Assembly (NCBI GenBank): GCA_020636155.1
Contig: JACJYM010000002.1
Coordinates: forward strand, 124,001-188,000
Origin: Lewinellaceae bacterium
GTDB taxonomy: Bacteria > Bacteroidota > Bacteroidia > Chitinophagales > Saprospiraceae
DNA: 64,000 bases
Reading direction: 5' to 3'
Shown: positions 1 through 8,367 of the stretch, piece after piece
Numbering within the stretch: position 1 is the first letter of the stretch
Layout: every line of letters starts with the position of its first letter
The notes under the pieces: model-generated
Told to the model about the DNA's origin: nothing
Seen by the model: only the letters and a program-made list of their open reading frames with translations
Database searches by the model: none
Made by a program: the position numbers and the translations under genes

Positions 1-1105
1 TAACTGCATTTGGAAGAGGATTGACTGTAACAGAAATAGAACTTTCTTCAGTACATCCATTTGTTCCAGTCACGGTAACACTATATGTTGTGTAGGAAGT
101 TGGTGAGACTGTGATTTCTGCTGTGGTTTCAGTTGTTGACCATAAGTAGGAGACACCACCACTTGCAGTTAAGGTAGTTGAGTTTCCGTCGCAAATTTCA
201 TCTTCACCATCTATCTCAATATTCGGTAAATCCAGAATTCCGATAGTAAGCTCTGCCGGTTCAGATTCACAGCCAATATTATTTACACATGTCAAATAAT
301 AATGAGTCGTTTCAGTGAGATTAGGTGTATTAAAGTTAGATCCTGTATGTAATAAGTCGGATAAATCTGCATCGCTATACCAATGTATTTCACTTCCTAT
401 TTCATCACAACCAGATGGGTCAATCGTCGTACTTGATTCATAACAAACATCAAAATCGGAAACTGAAGGTGGATCAGGCAAATCTGGTGTGCCCTGACAT
501 GGAATACATATTGTACCACTACAGTTTTTTGATAAGACGTCATTAACCGTGCACGGGTCCCCATCATCACAACTGAATTGTGTTAAATCTGTACAAGCTT
601 CCTCACATGAGGGACCGGCAACAGGAATCAAGACATATTGGTTTCCATATTTTACTAAAATATTCATGGAGTTAGCTGCTGTTTCCCAAACTCCCGGTAC
701 TTCTAAGGTGAAACAATCGCAATCGCCATTGTTAACCCCGCAGTCAAATTTTATGACTTCTTCCCCTGTCGATCCATCTTGTTGGTAATTGGTGCCTTGA
801 CATCCAGCAAATGATATAGAGCCATTGTAATCTTCATTATCAAGACATGGGTATGCAATTTCGTCTAGCGCAAACCCCCAATGACTGATAGCATTACCTG
901 CGACCCCTTGGACACAGTAAGTATATGTGGTGGTACAATTCTCAACCTCATTGCCCACATAATAAACTTTGTGTGGACCCGCAAGATATTCGTTTTCGTA
1001 AATGTCAGGACATAAATCCCCAGACGATTGACTGAATAAATTGGTCGCTAAAATAACTGCATTACAGATTAGCAGCATGGTTAGCTTAGCATAGTTTGTT
1101 TTCAT
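1..1105 (-). CDS. Secreted cysteine-rich adhesin with Ig/PKD-like repeats (partial, 3' end outside window)
   Basis: An open minus-strand frame runs from an ATG at 1103-1105 to the left edge (368 codons), so the C-terminus is missing. The protein starts MKTNYAKLTMLLICNAVILA, a signal peptide ending near LFSQ. About 200 residues rich in Cys, Asp and Asn follow, then Ig/PKD-like modules with motifs such as CDGNSTTLTASGG and YLWSTTETTAEI, typical of T9SS-exported Bacteroidota surface proteins. A sorting domain would be expected beyond the edge but cannot be seen. Function is probably adhesion or matrix (inference). No upstream Bacteroidota promoter could be assigned with confidence. The small plus-strand frame at 549-788 is its shadow. 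Confidence 0.85.
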   Translation of the reverse strand, partial: MKTNYAKLTMLLICNAVILATNLFSQSSGDLCPDIYENEYLAGPHKVYYVGNEVENCTTTYTYCVQGVAGNAISHWGFALDEIAYPCLDNEDYNGSISFAGCQGTNYQQDGSTGEEVIKFDCGVNNGDCDCFTLEVPGVWETAANSMNILVKYGNQYVLIPVAGPSCEEACTDLTQFSCDDGDPCTVNDVLSKNCSGTICIPCQGTPDLPDPPSVSDFDVCYESSTTIDPSGCDEIGSEIHWYSDADLSDLLHTGSNFNTPNLTETTHYYLTCVNNIGCESEPAELTIGILDLPNIEIDGEDEICDGNSTTLTASGGVSYLWSTTETTAEITVSPTSYTTYSVTVTGTNGCTEESSISVTVNPLPNAV

Positions 1106-1443
1106 GATTGTGAAAGTAGTTTAGGTTTAATTTAATTATTTCCATTGCAGCAACCTACTTCACAAACAACAACTAAATGATTTTTAACAGGTAACTAATT
1201 CTAAGTTCTTATAAAATTACAGAGTCTAATATACGACAAAACGTTACCTTAAATGTAAAAAATATTGCAAAAAAGGGAAAAATCCCCTGCGAATTACCTC
1301 ATTTTAGGTATTTAATAAGTTATACCATATTGCAATATGATAGTATATTGTATAGATTTGTAATTTTATGGAATTTCACCTGTAAAAAGTAAACGGAAAC
1401 ATAATTTTCCTAATTTTGTTACTAATCCAATATTTTTATCAAC
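1106..1443. promoter_or_regulatory. Intergenic region between divergent adhesin and rbfA; -7 box for rbfA
   Basis: AT-rich spacer between divergent genes. TAATTTTG at 1411-1418 matches the Bacteroidota -7 consensus TAnnTTTG and would start an rbfA transcript with a leader of about 20 nt. No convincing TTG element was found 19-20 bp upstream. Nothing else was recognised here. Confidence 0.45.
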
Positions 1444-1803
1444 ATGGAATCAAAGCGACAATTACAAGTTTCGTCATTAATAAAGAGACATTTTAGTACA
1501 GTATTGCAAATGGAGGGCAGTTATATCTATGGCAATGCTTTAGTAAGTGTGACCAATATTTATGTGACACCAGATCTTTCAATGGCAAAAATTTATCTCA
1601 GCATTTACAATACCGAGAACAAACAGGAAGTGATATTGATGATGGAAGAACATAAGCATCAGCTGAAACAGAGTCTTGCGGCCAGACTAAGAAAACATAT
1701 CAGACGTATGCCTGATATTGATTTTTATATTGATGATACATTGGATGAAATGTATAAAATCGATGATATGTTTGGTAAGTTGAAGGATGATGGTGAGATG
1801 TAA
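1444..1803 (+). CDS. rbfA: Ribosome-binding factor A
   Basis: 119 residues, the usual RbfA length, with the KH-like fold signature: N-terminal RQLQVSSLIKRHFSTVL helix, VSVTNIYVTPDLSMAKIYLS strand region, then the LRKHIRRMPDIDFYIDDTLD segment conserved in the family. RbfA binds the 30S subunit and helps 16S rRNA 5' end maturation, also during cold adaptation (established for the family). The ATG follows a clear -7 box by about 25 nt. The gene ends 3 nt before the convergent ppx gene. Confidence 0.95.
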   Translation: MESKRQLQVSSLIKRHFSTVLQMEGSYIYGNALVSVTNIYVTPDLSMAKIYLSIYNTENKQEVILMMEEHKHQLKQSLAARLRKHIRRMPDIDFYIDDTLDEMYKIDDMFGKLKDDGEM

Positions 1804-1806
1804 TAA

Positions 1807-2724
1807 TTATTGAATTTTTTTAAAATGTTCGATGGCAAGTCCTTCCTTAAGGGCATAAGAACTGATAAGGATATCGCAAGAGTCGAGTTTATTTAATACG
1901 TATTTGATAAGTACAAAAGCAACGACTGCTAGTTTTGCCCTTTCTATTGGAAGTCCGGGCAATTTGATTCTTTCTTCATAGGAGAGTTCTATCACTTGAC
2001 TGTAAATTTTTTCGAATTGGTCGAACGTAATTTTTCTAAGCAACTTCGAGTTATTCACAGTGCCGAAAATCATTTCTTCTATTATTTCAAAAGAACCGGA
2101 ACAACCAACAAGTGCATTGATTTTTCTGTTGGAAAGGACTTCAAATAAATTCTTTAGCTCCGAATCGAGAAATTGATATATTTCCGATATTTCATTTTGT
2201 GTAAGCGGGTCATTTTTGACAAATTTACTATAGATATGTGCTATACCAATATTGAAACTTTCCGAATAAACCATTTTATTGTCCTGCCTTAATATGAATT
2301 CTACACTTCCACCACCAATATCCATGATTAGGAAGTTGCCACTTCTTTCAGGCATTACTAGATTGACTCCCTCGTAGATAAGCGAAGCTTCCCGCTGACC
2401 ACTTATAATCTCGATGTCTAAATCAAATTGGTTACCAACGGTCTCTTTAAAGAGTTCACCATTGCTTGCAGATCTAATGGCTGCGGTGCCAGTGGCGATT
2501 CGATTTTCGATTCGTAATTGGTCTAATATCTCAATATATTTTCCAATAGTATCAATGCCTCTTTGAAAGGCGGCATCGGTTATGCGTCCCAATCCTCCCT
2601 CACCAAGGGCGACAAAATCACGTTGTTTAAAAATCGTTTGAAATTGCCCTTCCTCAGTTTTTTCTATCACCAATATGTGAAAGGTGTTGGACCCTAAATC
2701 TATAATACCAATTTTCTCAGACAT
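1807..2724 (-). CDS. Ppx/GppA family exopolyphosphatase/pppGpp phosphohydrolase
   Basis: 305 residues of the ASKHA-fold Ppx/GppA family. Visible motifs are IGIIDLGSNTFHILVIE (phosphate-1 loop), ATGTAAIRSASNGE, FLIMDIGGGSVEF (phosphate-2/ribose region) and GCSGSFE. Its length matches the short, N-domain-only Bacteroidota form, which lacks the C-terminal HD-like domain of E. coli Ppx. It likely removes terminal phosphate from polyphosphate or pppGpp; the sequence does not say which. Its start lies 4 nt after the stop of the upstream lipoprotein gene at 2729-3220, so the two are probably cotranscribed. Confidence 0.9.
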   Translation of the reverse strand: MSEKIGIIDLGSNTFHILVIEKTEEGQFQTIFKQRDFVALGEGGLGRITDAAFQRGIDTIGKYIEILDQLRIENRIATGTAAIRSASNGELFKETVGNQFDLDIEIISGQREASLIYEGVNLVMPERSGNFLIMDIGGGSVEFILRQDNKMVYSESFNIGIAHIYSKFVKNDPLTQNEISEIYQFLDSELKNLFEVLSNRKINALVGCSGSFEIIEEMIFGTVNNSKLLRKITFDQFEKIYSQVIELSYEERIKLPGLPIERAKLAVVAFVLIKYVLNKLDSCDILISSYALKEGLAIEHFKKIQ

Positions 2725-2728
2725 CGGC

Positions 2729-3220
2729 TTATTTTCCTATATTTCCTCTTTGTAGTTTGGCTGCATTTTGCACTAAATTGTTATAGAAATTTTGACCACT
2801 TTCAGTGATTATGGCGGAGTATTTTGGTTTTCCTTTTTCTAAGAAAAGATAATATTTGCAGTTTTCAGAAAAGTAAACTTCTGCCTCATATGCAACTTCA
2901 TTATTTACCTGAAAAAATTCTCGGCCTATGGGTCTACAGCTTTTGTCAAGAGTAGCCGGTTGTTGTCTTCCTATAAAAAGAATATTGGCTTTGACACCCA
3001 TATCTTCATTTTGACTAACGCTGAAAGGCAATTTTTCGAAAATATAATCTACATAGGTGCAGTGGTTATACAAATTAGCATATTCAACATCAGGTAAAAG
3101 TGGATAAGGATTTTGATACACGGTCGTCTCGACTTTTGGTTTAGAGGCTGGTTCGTTAGAATTTTTACATGCCCATAATGAGATCATCATGAAGGCTACT
3201 AAGTAAATTGATAATTTCAT
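2729..3220 (-). CDS. Small lipoprotein of unknown function
   Basis: 163 residues. The N-terminus MKLSIYLVAFMMISLWACKN is a lipoprotein signal peptide with lipobox LWAC. The mature part contains VDYIFEKLPFSVSQ and a cysteine-bearing region DKSCRPIGREFFQ plus FSENCKYYLFLEKGKPKYSA, resembling a small alpha/beta secreted domain. I do not recognise the family. It sits 4 nt upstream of the ppx gene and probably shares its transcript. Its leader contains the conserved element described at 3222-3320. Confidence 0.75.
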   Translation of the reverse strand: MKLSIYLVAFMMISLWACKNSNEPASKPKVETTVYQNPYPLLPDVEYANLYNHCTYVDYIFEKLPFSVSQNEDMGVKANILFIGRQQPATLDKSCRPIGREFFQVNNEVAYEAEVYFSENCKYYLFLEKGKPKYSAIITESGQNFYNNLVQNAAKLQRGNIGK

Positions 3221-3221
3221 G

Positions 3222-3320
3222 TATTTAAAATTGTTTGTTTTTCAAAAAATCAACCCTCTAGATTAATCATCCCACCTGTGTGTTATAATCATGCTAGACA
3301 TGGTTTGTTTCATTTAATAT
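3222..3320 (-). promoter_or_regulatory. Conserved leader element, copy A, with 16-codon micro-ORF
   Basis: On the minus strand this ~95-nt leader of the 2729-3220 lipoprotein closely matches the leader of the unrelated gene at 32147-32491. It holds a micro-ORF at 3263-3313 (minus) reading MKQTMSSMIITHRWDD. A block follows that starts with GTTGATTTTT and contains AAACAAACAAT, just before the lipoprotein start codon. Copies A and B differ mainly at third codon positions within the micro-ORF, which suggests, without proving, translation. The role (leader peptide, small RNA or repeat) is unknown. Confidence 0.55.
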
Positions 3321-3334
3321 GGAATTTTCTTGTC

Positions 3335-3937
3335 TTAAAAGTGATACTCACACCGTGCAGTTAGGTAATAACTGATAAAGCCGTAGTATCCATCTCTTTC
3401 ATATATTTTGAATAGGCCATGAGTATATCTCAAGTTCAAAGCCCAATGTTTATTGAAATTTAATCTTGCACCAATAATATAGGCAAGATCTGATTTTTTA
3501 AAATTATTGACATCTTCGACGGTGGCATTATTAGACGAAACAGAAATTAAATAACTGTAGCTAAAGCCACCCTCAATCCCAACTTTATAAAATTCATCAT
3601 CTGGCATCCACCAATCTTTATAGTCAATCAGAAGCGGCAACTCAAAATAGTTGAGATTAATCGTTAGGTTATTGTCAGCGCTAAAAAGCTTTGGTCTGCT
3701 TCCTCTCTGACTATAGAGCATCTCTAAAGAGAGGTCACTTTTCTTTAATAATGGATAATTAAGTTTAAAACCTCCGGTCAAACCACCTTTATCGAATCCA
3801 ATCAGTTCATCACCGTCAATCTGTGACACATTAAAACCAAATACAGCCGATCCTTGAAATCTTTGGGCATTCAAATTTCCAAGTATTAAAAAACTTAATA
3901 TATATAGAAAAAAATTATACTTTTGTTTCATTATCAA
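3335..3937 (-). CDS. PorT-like outer-membrane beta-barrel protein
   Basis: 200 residues. The signal peptide ends ...ILGNLNAQ, followed by alternating strands (RFQGSAVFGFNVSQIDGDELIGFDKGGLTGG...) typical of the PorT/OMP beta-barrel family (8 strands), ending in the aromatic residues YHF expected of outer-membrane barrels. The listed start is MIMK; the second Met, 3931, is as likely. It is divergent from the small gene at 3957, with overlapping promoter regions. A structural or assembly role in the outer membrane is inferred; the substrate is unknown. Confidence 0.8.
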   Translation of the reverse strand: MIMKQKYNFFLYILSFLILGNLNAQRFQGSAVFGFNVSQIDGDELIGFDKGGLTGGFKLNYPLLKKSDLSLEMLYSQRGSRPKLFSADNNLTINLNYFELPLLIDYKDWWMPDDEFYKVGIEGGFSYSYLISVSSNNATVEDVNNFKKSDLAYIIGARLNFNKHWALNLRYTHGLFKIYERDGYYGFISYYLTARCEYHF

Positions 3938-3956
3938 ATTAATGCTATTGGTTTCT

Positions 3957-4238
3957 ATGCCAAAAATAAATAAATCTTCCTTACAAAAAATAGAAACGCT
4001 TTTAAAAGAGCAAGATTATACTATTCGTTACGAAAAAGGAAATTTTAATTCAGGATATTGTCTTGTAAACCACAAAAAGATGGTGGTAATTAATAAATTT
4101 TATGATTTGGAAGCAAGAATTAACGTGTGCCTTGACCTTCTATCATTAATTGAGATTGACGAGAAAAAATTTTCACCAACGAGTAAAAGTTTTTTTAAGA
4201 GTATAATCTTAGAGCAGGAACAAGCCGTTACAGCATAA
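3957..4238 (+). CDS. Small conserved Bacteroidota protein of unknown function
   Basis: 93 residues from ATG 3957 (MPKINKSSLQKIETLLKEQD). The longer frame from 3942 overlaps the likely promoter and is less probable: a -7 box TACTTTTG at 3918-3925 would start transcription near 3931. The protein is cytosolic, with an N-terminal helix, a YTIRYEKGNFNSGYCLVNHKKMVVINK beta region and a C-terminal FSPTSKSFFK motif. I know it only as a short conserved protein with no assigned function. It precedes a metallo-hydrolase by about 80 nt. Confidence 0.7.
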   Translation: MPKINKSSLQKIETLLKEQDYTIRYEKGNFNSGYCLVNHKKMVVINKFYDLEARINVCLDLLSLIEIDEKKFSPTSKSFFKSIILEQEQAVTA

Positions 4239-4321
4239 TCTTTGGTATGGCATTTTGCCAAATATGATTAATAAAATATGTGACAAAAATATAATCAAAT
4301 ATTCATGACATTATCTTAAGC

Positions 4322-5095
4322 ATGAAAATTACATTTTTAGGAACTGGCACATCACTTGGAGTACCAATCATAGGTTGTAGCTGTGAAACTTGCAATTCCA
4401 AAGACCCAAGAGATAAGCGATTGAGAACATCTTGTTATGTACAAACCGGTGACTATCATTTTCTCATTGACATAGGTCCAGACTTTAGACAACAAATGTT
4501 AAGAGAGAAGATCTCTAAAATAGATTTTGTACTTATAACACACGAACACAATGATCATATTGCTGGTATTGATGATATTCGCCCTTTTAATTTTATGCAA
4601 AATCAGAGTATCAACTTTTATTGCAACGATAGGGTATATCACGATTTAATATCTAAATACGATTATATATTTAAGGAAAATAAATACCCGGGTTCTCCAT
4701 CCATCAATCTAAAACCCATCTTGTATGATGAGGCAATGTATCTTGAAGAACTGAATATAGTACCCATCTTACTGATGCATGGGAAAATTGATATTTTAGG
4801 TTACAGAATTGGAAAAATGGCCTATCTCACGGACATTTCAAGCATATCGAGTGAGGAATTGTCCAAATTACAGGGTATTGAAGTTCTTATCATTTCTGCA
4901 TTGCGGAAAGAGAGTCACCATTCTCATATAAATCTTAGCCAAGCAATAGATATTTACCAGAGTACTTCTGCCTCGAGATGCTACCTCATACATCTAAGCC
5001 ATCATTATCCATGTCATGAAGCATTGCAAAGCGAATTGCCCTCAGGCGTATTTGCAGCGTATGATGGCATGTCAATCGGTGTCACAAAAATGTAA
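4322..5095 (+). CDS. MBL-fold metallo-hydrolase, PhnP-like
   Basis: 257 residues with the metallo-beta-lactamase core: FLGTGTSLGVPIIGCSC at the N-terminus, the metal-binding HEHNDH motif near residue 79, further ligands in LLMHGK, AYLTD and a C-terminal LSHHY/HE region. The paired cysteines in GCSCETCNS match the PhnP/cyclic-phosphodiesterase subgroup, whose members open phosphoribosyl 1,2-cyclic phosphate or act on related phosphodiesters. The exact substrate is not visible. Cytosolic, monocistronic by position. Confidence 0.88.
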   Translation: MKITFLGTGTSLGVPIIGCSCETCNSKDPRDKRLRTSCYVQTGDYHFLIDIGPDFRQQMLREKISKIDFVLITHEHNDHIAGIDDIRPFNFMQNQSINFYCNDRVYHDLISKYDYIFKENKYPGSPSINLKPILYDEAMYLEELNIVPILLMHGKIDILGYRIGKMAYLTDISSISSEELSKLQGIEVLIISALRKESHHSHINLSQAIDIYQSTSASRCYLIHLSHHYPCHEALQSELPSGVFAAYDGMSIGVTKM

Positions 5096-5110
5096 CAAGA
5101 TTACTTTTTT

Positions 5111-5140
5111 TTGGTAGTTAGTATTTACTTTATATCTTTA
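5111..5140 (+). promoter_or_regulatory. Promoter of porP (TTG-N19-TATCTTTA)
   Basis: TTG at 5111-5113 and TATCTTTA at 5133-5140 are separated by 19 bp, the Bacteroidota -33/-7 layout, with A replacing the last G of TAnnTTTG. The predicted start point is about 12-15 nt before the porP ATG. The gldK promoter at 6262-6291 has the same elements and spacing. Confidence 0.6.
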
Positions 5141-5157
5141 CAGTAACTAACTATGGG

Positions 5158-6132
5158 ATGACGTTAACACGAAGAAAATTATTCATTTTTTTAGCGGTAA
5201 TTTTTTATTGTCAGCTAGTTTCTGCCCAACAGAGTGTAAATGTTGGACAATACTATTTTGACCCATACCAAATCAATCCTGCTTATGCAGGATTGGATAG
5301 ATCTCTGAGTATTACGGCGGCCTACCGCAATCAATGGAACGGACTGAATCGGAATCCGAGATACATATATTTAGGTACCCATATTCCATTATATGTATTG
5401 AAAGGCGCCGCAGGATTGGAAGCTTCTAATGAGTCCCGTGGAGATTTAAATTTCACCTATTTTTCTGGTTCTTACAATTATGTTTTTGTCAATCAAGTCG
5501 GACTTTTTTCTGCAGGAATGAGGATAGGAATAAAAAATGTATCCATAAATGGTTCCAATCTTATTACTCCAGAAGGAATTTATACAGGAGGAAGTACAGT
5601 ACACAATGACCCAGTATTGAGTGCAACTCAGGAAAATGGAATATCTCCGTACTTTGAACTTGGTCTCATGTATGTAAAAAATAATATAAAAATAGGTTTG
5701 GACATGAGCCAATTCGAAAGTAGTGTCACTACGGTTGGCGAAACTGCTTACCAGAACAAAACACATTTTAATATATTTTTTCAATATAAATACGACCTAA
5801 CGCAATCGTTGAGTTTATTGCCATCTACATTGATAAAATATGATTTAAGAAATATTCAAACGGATTTAAATTTGATTTTATCAATTAATGGCAACATTTT
5901 TGGAGGTATAGGCATGAGAGGATTTGATAAGCATTCATTTGATGCAGTTAATGCCATGATAGGGATGAAGCTTAATAAAAATTATCGCATTAGTTATCAA
6001 TATGAAACAGGAATTAGCGAATTGAAACGTGTCAATGAAGGTACACACGAATTGGTTCTCAATTACAACTTAAATAAAGCAATTGCCTCTGGTATTCCAC
6101 CAAAGGCTATATACAATCCAAGGGATTTATAA
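5158..6132 (+). CDS. porP: PorP/SprF family type IX secretion membrane protein
   Basis: 324 residues with signal peptide (RRKLFIFLAVIFYCQLVSAQ) and the family signature right after it: QQSVNVGQYYFDPYQINPAYAG, then YRNQWNGL. The rest is an outer-membrane beta-barrel. PorP/SprF proteins pair with T9SS cargo and peptidoglycan-linked PorE-like proteins at the outer membrane. It lies directly upstream of gldK-L-M-N, the standard Bacteroidota order, but has its own promoter and a 210-bp gap. ATG 5158 is used; the ATG five bases earlier hits a stop at once. Which cargo it serves is not visible. Confidence 0.92.
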   Translation: MTLTRRKLFIFLAVIFYCQLVSAQQSVNVGQYYFDPYQINPAYAGLDRSLSITAAYRNQWNGLNRNPRYIYLGTHIPLYVLKGAAGLEASNESRGDLNFTYFSGSYNYVFVNQVGLFSAGMRIGIKNVSINGSNLITPEGIYTGGSTVHNDPVLSATQENGISPYFELGLMYVKNNIKIGLDMSQFESSVTTVGETAYQNKTHFNIFFQYKYDLTQSLSLLPSTLIKYDLRNIQTDLNLILSINGNIFGGIGMRGFDKHSFDAVNAMIGMKLNKNYRISYQYETGISELKRVNEGTHELVLNYNLNKAIASGIPPKAIYNPRDL

Positions 6133-6261
6133 AATTATTTTGGATGTTAAAAATAAAAAATTATCTTTAGGTGGTAAAATAAACGCTTACCAAAGGTCGT
6201 TTTAAAATCACTAAAGGATAATTTTGATTTGTTAAATTTTTGAAGAATCGATATTTTAGTT

Positions 6262-6291
6262 TTGGTTAATTCAATCACAACATTATCTTTA
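6262..6291 (+). promoter_or_regulatory. Promoter of gldKLMN (TTG-N19-TATCTTTA)
   Basis: TTG at 6262-6264 and TATCTTTA at 6284-6291, 19 bp apart. The elements are the same as upstream of porP. Predicted start about 6297, giving a leader of roughly 48 nt before gldK. Confidence 0.6.
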
Positions 6292-6344
6292 CGATTCTTT
6301 TGAGAAAGGGTATTTAATAATATGGTTAAATCATTTGTTTAAAA

Positions 6345-7586
6345 ATGAAAAGTAAATTTTTAAATTTCTTAGGGTTATTTGGTATAATCCTTCTTTTAGC
6401 ATCTTGCGGTCGGGAAGAAACTGGTGAACTCACTGGAGTTATGGATAGACCAGCATGGGGTGGAATTAACCCCTATGGAATGGTATATGTGCCATCTGGA
6501 AGTCTTAACATTGGTGGTAGTGACCAAGACATCTTCAACACTCACTTACAGCGAAGTAAGACGATATCAATTCAGGGATTTTTCATGGATGATACGGAAA
6601 TCACGAATAACGAATACAGACAATTTGTTTATTGGGTGAGAGATTCTATTGCACACAATCTCTTAGGTGATGTCACAGAAGATGATTACGGCAATGAGAA
6701 GATAGATTGGGAGACAGAGTTGGATTATACGTATGAAGAACTAGACGATATGTTTTTCATGGGTGATATGCAACTTAACAATAAGAGAGAGTTGAATACC
6801 AATAAACTCATCTTTAAATATCAATCATTTGACTGGCAGAAAGCTGCACATAATCAAGATGCAGAAGTGAATAGGAGGAGCTTTATTCAAGATCATGAAG
6901 TAGCGGTATATCCTGACACTTTGTGCTGGATTAGAGATTTTGCTTATTCTTATAATGAGCCTATGACTCGTAATTATTTTTGGCACCCAGCTTTTGATGA
7001 TTATCCTGTTGTAGGGGTTAACTGGAATCAGGCAACGGCCTTCACATATTGGAGAACGAAATTATGGAATACCTTTAAGCCAGATGAGCCCAATACTGAG
7101 GAGTTCAGATTACCTTCAGAAGCAGAATGGGAACATGCAGCTAGAGGAGGCAGAGATTTTGCACCATATCCATGGGGAGGGTATTATGTAAGAAATGCCA
7201 AAGGTTGTTTACTTGCAAACTTTAAACCAGGTAGAGGTGATTATCCTGAAGATGGAGGTCAATACACTGTTAAGGCTGATGCTTACTTCCCTAATGATTA
7301 CGGTTTGTACTGTATGTCAGGTAACGTGGCAGAGTGGACTGGGTCGGCATACCTTGATAACGCATATACACTGGAACACGACTTAAATCCTGACTACAGG
7401 TATAATACAAAATCTGATGATCCTGAAGTGTTAAAGAGAAAAGTTGTGCGAGGTGGGTCTTGGAAAGATATTTCGTACTACCTACAAACGGGTACAAGGC
7501 ATTGGGAATTTCAGGATACTACGAAAAGCTACATTGGCTTTAGATGTGTTCTTACTTTCTTAGGTAGATCAATAAATGATTTCTAA
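6345..7586 (+). CDS. gldK: Type IX secretion/gliding lipoprotein GldK (PorK)
   Basis: 413 residues. Lipoprotein signal MKSKFLNFLGLFGIILLLASCG, then a formylglycine-generating-enzyme/sulfatase-modifying-factor fold: VPSGSLNIGGSDQD, FMDDTEITNNEYRQF, FRLPSEAEWEHAARGG and a C-terminal VVRGGSWKD...GFRCVLTF, as in all GldK proteins. GldK forms, with GldN, the periplasmic ring of the T9SS attached to the outer membrane. First gene of the gldKLMN operon, driven by the promoter at 6262-6291. Confidence 0.95.
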   Translation: MKSKFLNFLGLFGIILLLASCGREETGELTGVMDRPAWGGINPYGMVYVPSGSLNIGGSDQDIFNTHLQRSKTISIQGFFMDDTEITNNEYRQFVYWVRDSIAHNLLGDVTEDDYGNEKIDWETELDYTYEELDDMFFMGDMQLNNKRELNTNKLIFKYQSFDWQKAAHNQDAEVNRRSFIQDHEVAVYPDTLCWIRDFAYSYNEPMTRNYFWHPAFDDYPVVGVNWNQATAFTYWRTKLWNTFKPDEPNTEEFRLPSEAEWEHAARGGRDFAPYPWGGYYVRNAKGCLLANFKPGRGDYPEDGGQYTVKADAYFPNDYGLYCMSGNVAEWTGSAYLDNAYTLEHDLNPDYRYNTKSDDPEVLKRKVVRGGSWKDISYYLQTGTRHWEFQDTTKSYIGFRCVLTFLGRSINDF

Positions 7587-7736
7587 TACGTACTAATTTT
7601 CAATACGCAGTTTATAATTAATTTTGATTATTCACCTTAGTTGAACGAGTTTAATTAATAAGTTACACCTTGTTAATCTTTAGGTGAATTATGGGTAATA
7701 TTTTATTTTCTAATTAATATCTAAATCTATTCAAAA

Positions 7737-8318
7737 ATGAGTTTTATTAAATCAAAAGGTTTTAAGTATCTTAAAAACTTCGTCATTGGTGTTGGAGCTT
7801 CTGTAGTAATGTTGGGAGCACTTGGTAAAATCAACAGTTATTCTTGGGGTGGTATTGCAATTACTGCCGGTCTCGTTACAGAAGCTATTCTTTTCTTTTT
7901 CTTAGGTATTCTTGGACCAGAAAAAGATTACTATTGGGAAAAATTGTATCCAGGATTGGATGATTACAATTCAAACATTGCTCCGTTAACTGCTGGTCCG
8001 GTAAAAGCGGGTTCAAGACAATTGGACGCTGAAGTGGTTGAGAATAAATTGGGTGGAATGTTAGATGAATTACAGACAATGAGCAAAAGCTTAGGTTCAC
8101 TTAAGGCTTTACAAGAGGTGGATTTTTCTGAAACTTCATCTCAAATTAAAGGTATGCACAATTTCTACAGTAAAATGAATGAGGCTATGTCTTCATTGAG
8201 CGACACAGTAGAAGACACTAAGCAATATAAAGATCAAATGGTGTCATTGAACAAAAATTTATCTTCATTGAATTCAGTGTATGGTAATGTATTGAATGCT
8301 TTTACAACGAAGGCATAA
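7737..8318 (+). CDS. gldL: T9SS motor protein GldL
   Basis: 193 residues with two N-terminal transmembrane helices (FVIGVGASVVMLGALGKINS and IAITAGLVTEAILFFFLGIL) and a cytoplasmic coiled-coil tail. The acidic residue in the second helix (TEAI) matches the GldL glutamate implicated in proton-driven rotation. GldL forms an inner-membrane pentamer around GldM. It is 150 bp downstream of gldK and 49 bp upstream of gldM. It lacks the longer tail of some Flavobacteriia homologues. Confidence 0.94.
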   Translation: MSFIKSKGFKYLKNFVIGVGASVVMLGALGKINSYSWGGIAITAGLVTEAILFFFLGILGPEKDYYWEKLYPGLDDYNSNIAPLTAGPVKAGSRQLDAEVVENKLGGMLDELQTMSKSLGSLKALQEVDFSETSSQIKGMHNFYSKMNEAMSSLSDTVEDTKQYKDQMVSLNKNLSSLNSVYGNVLNAFTTKA

Positions 8319-8367
8319 TTTGAGATCTTTAGTAATTTATTTGTTAATAATTAAAAAATAATATAGC

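Noticed and set aside
549..788. 79-codon plus-strand frame
   Set aside because: Antisense to the partial adhesin, which has clear domain motifs on the minus strand.
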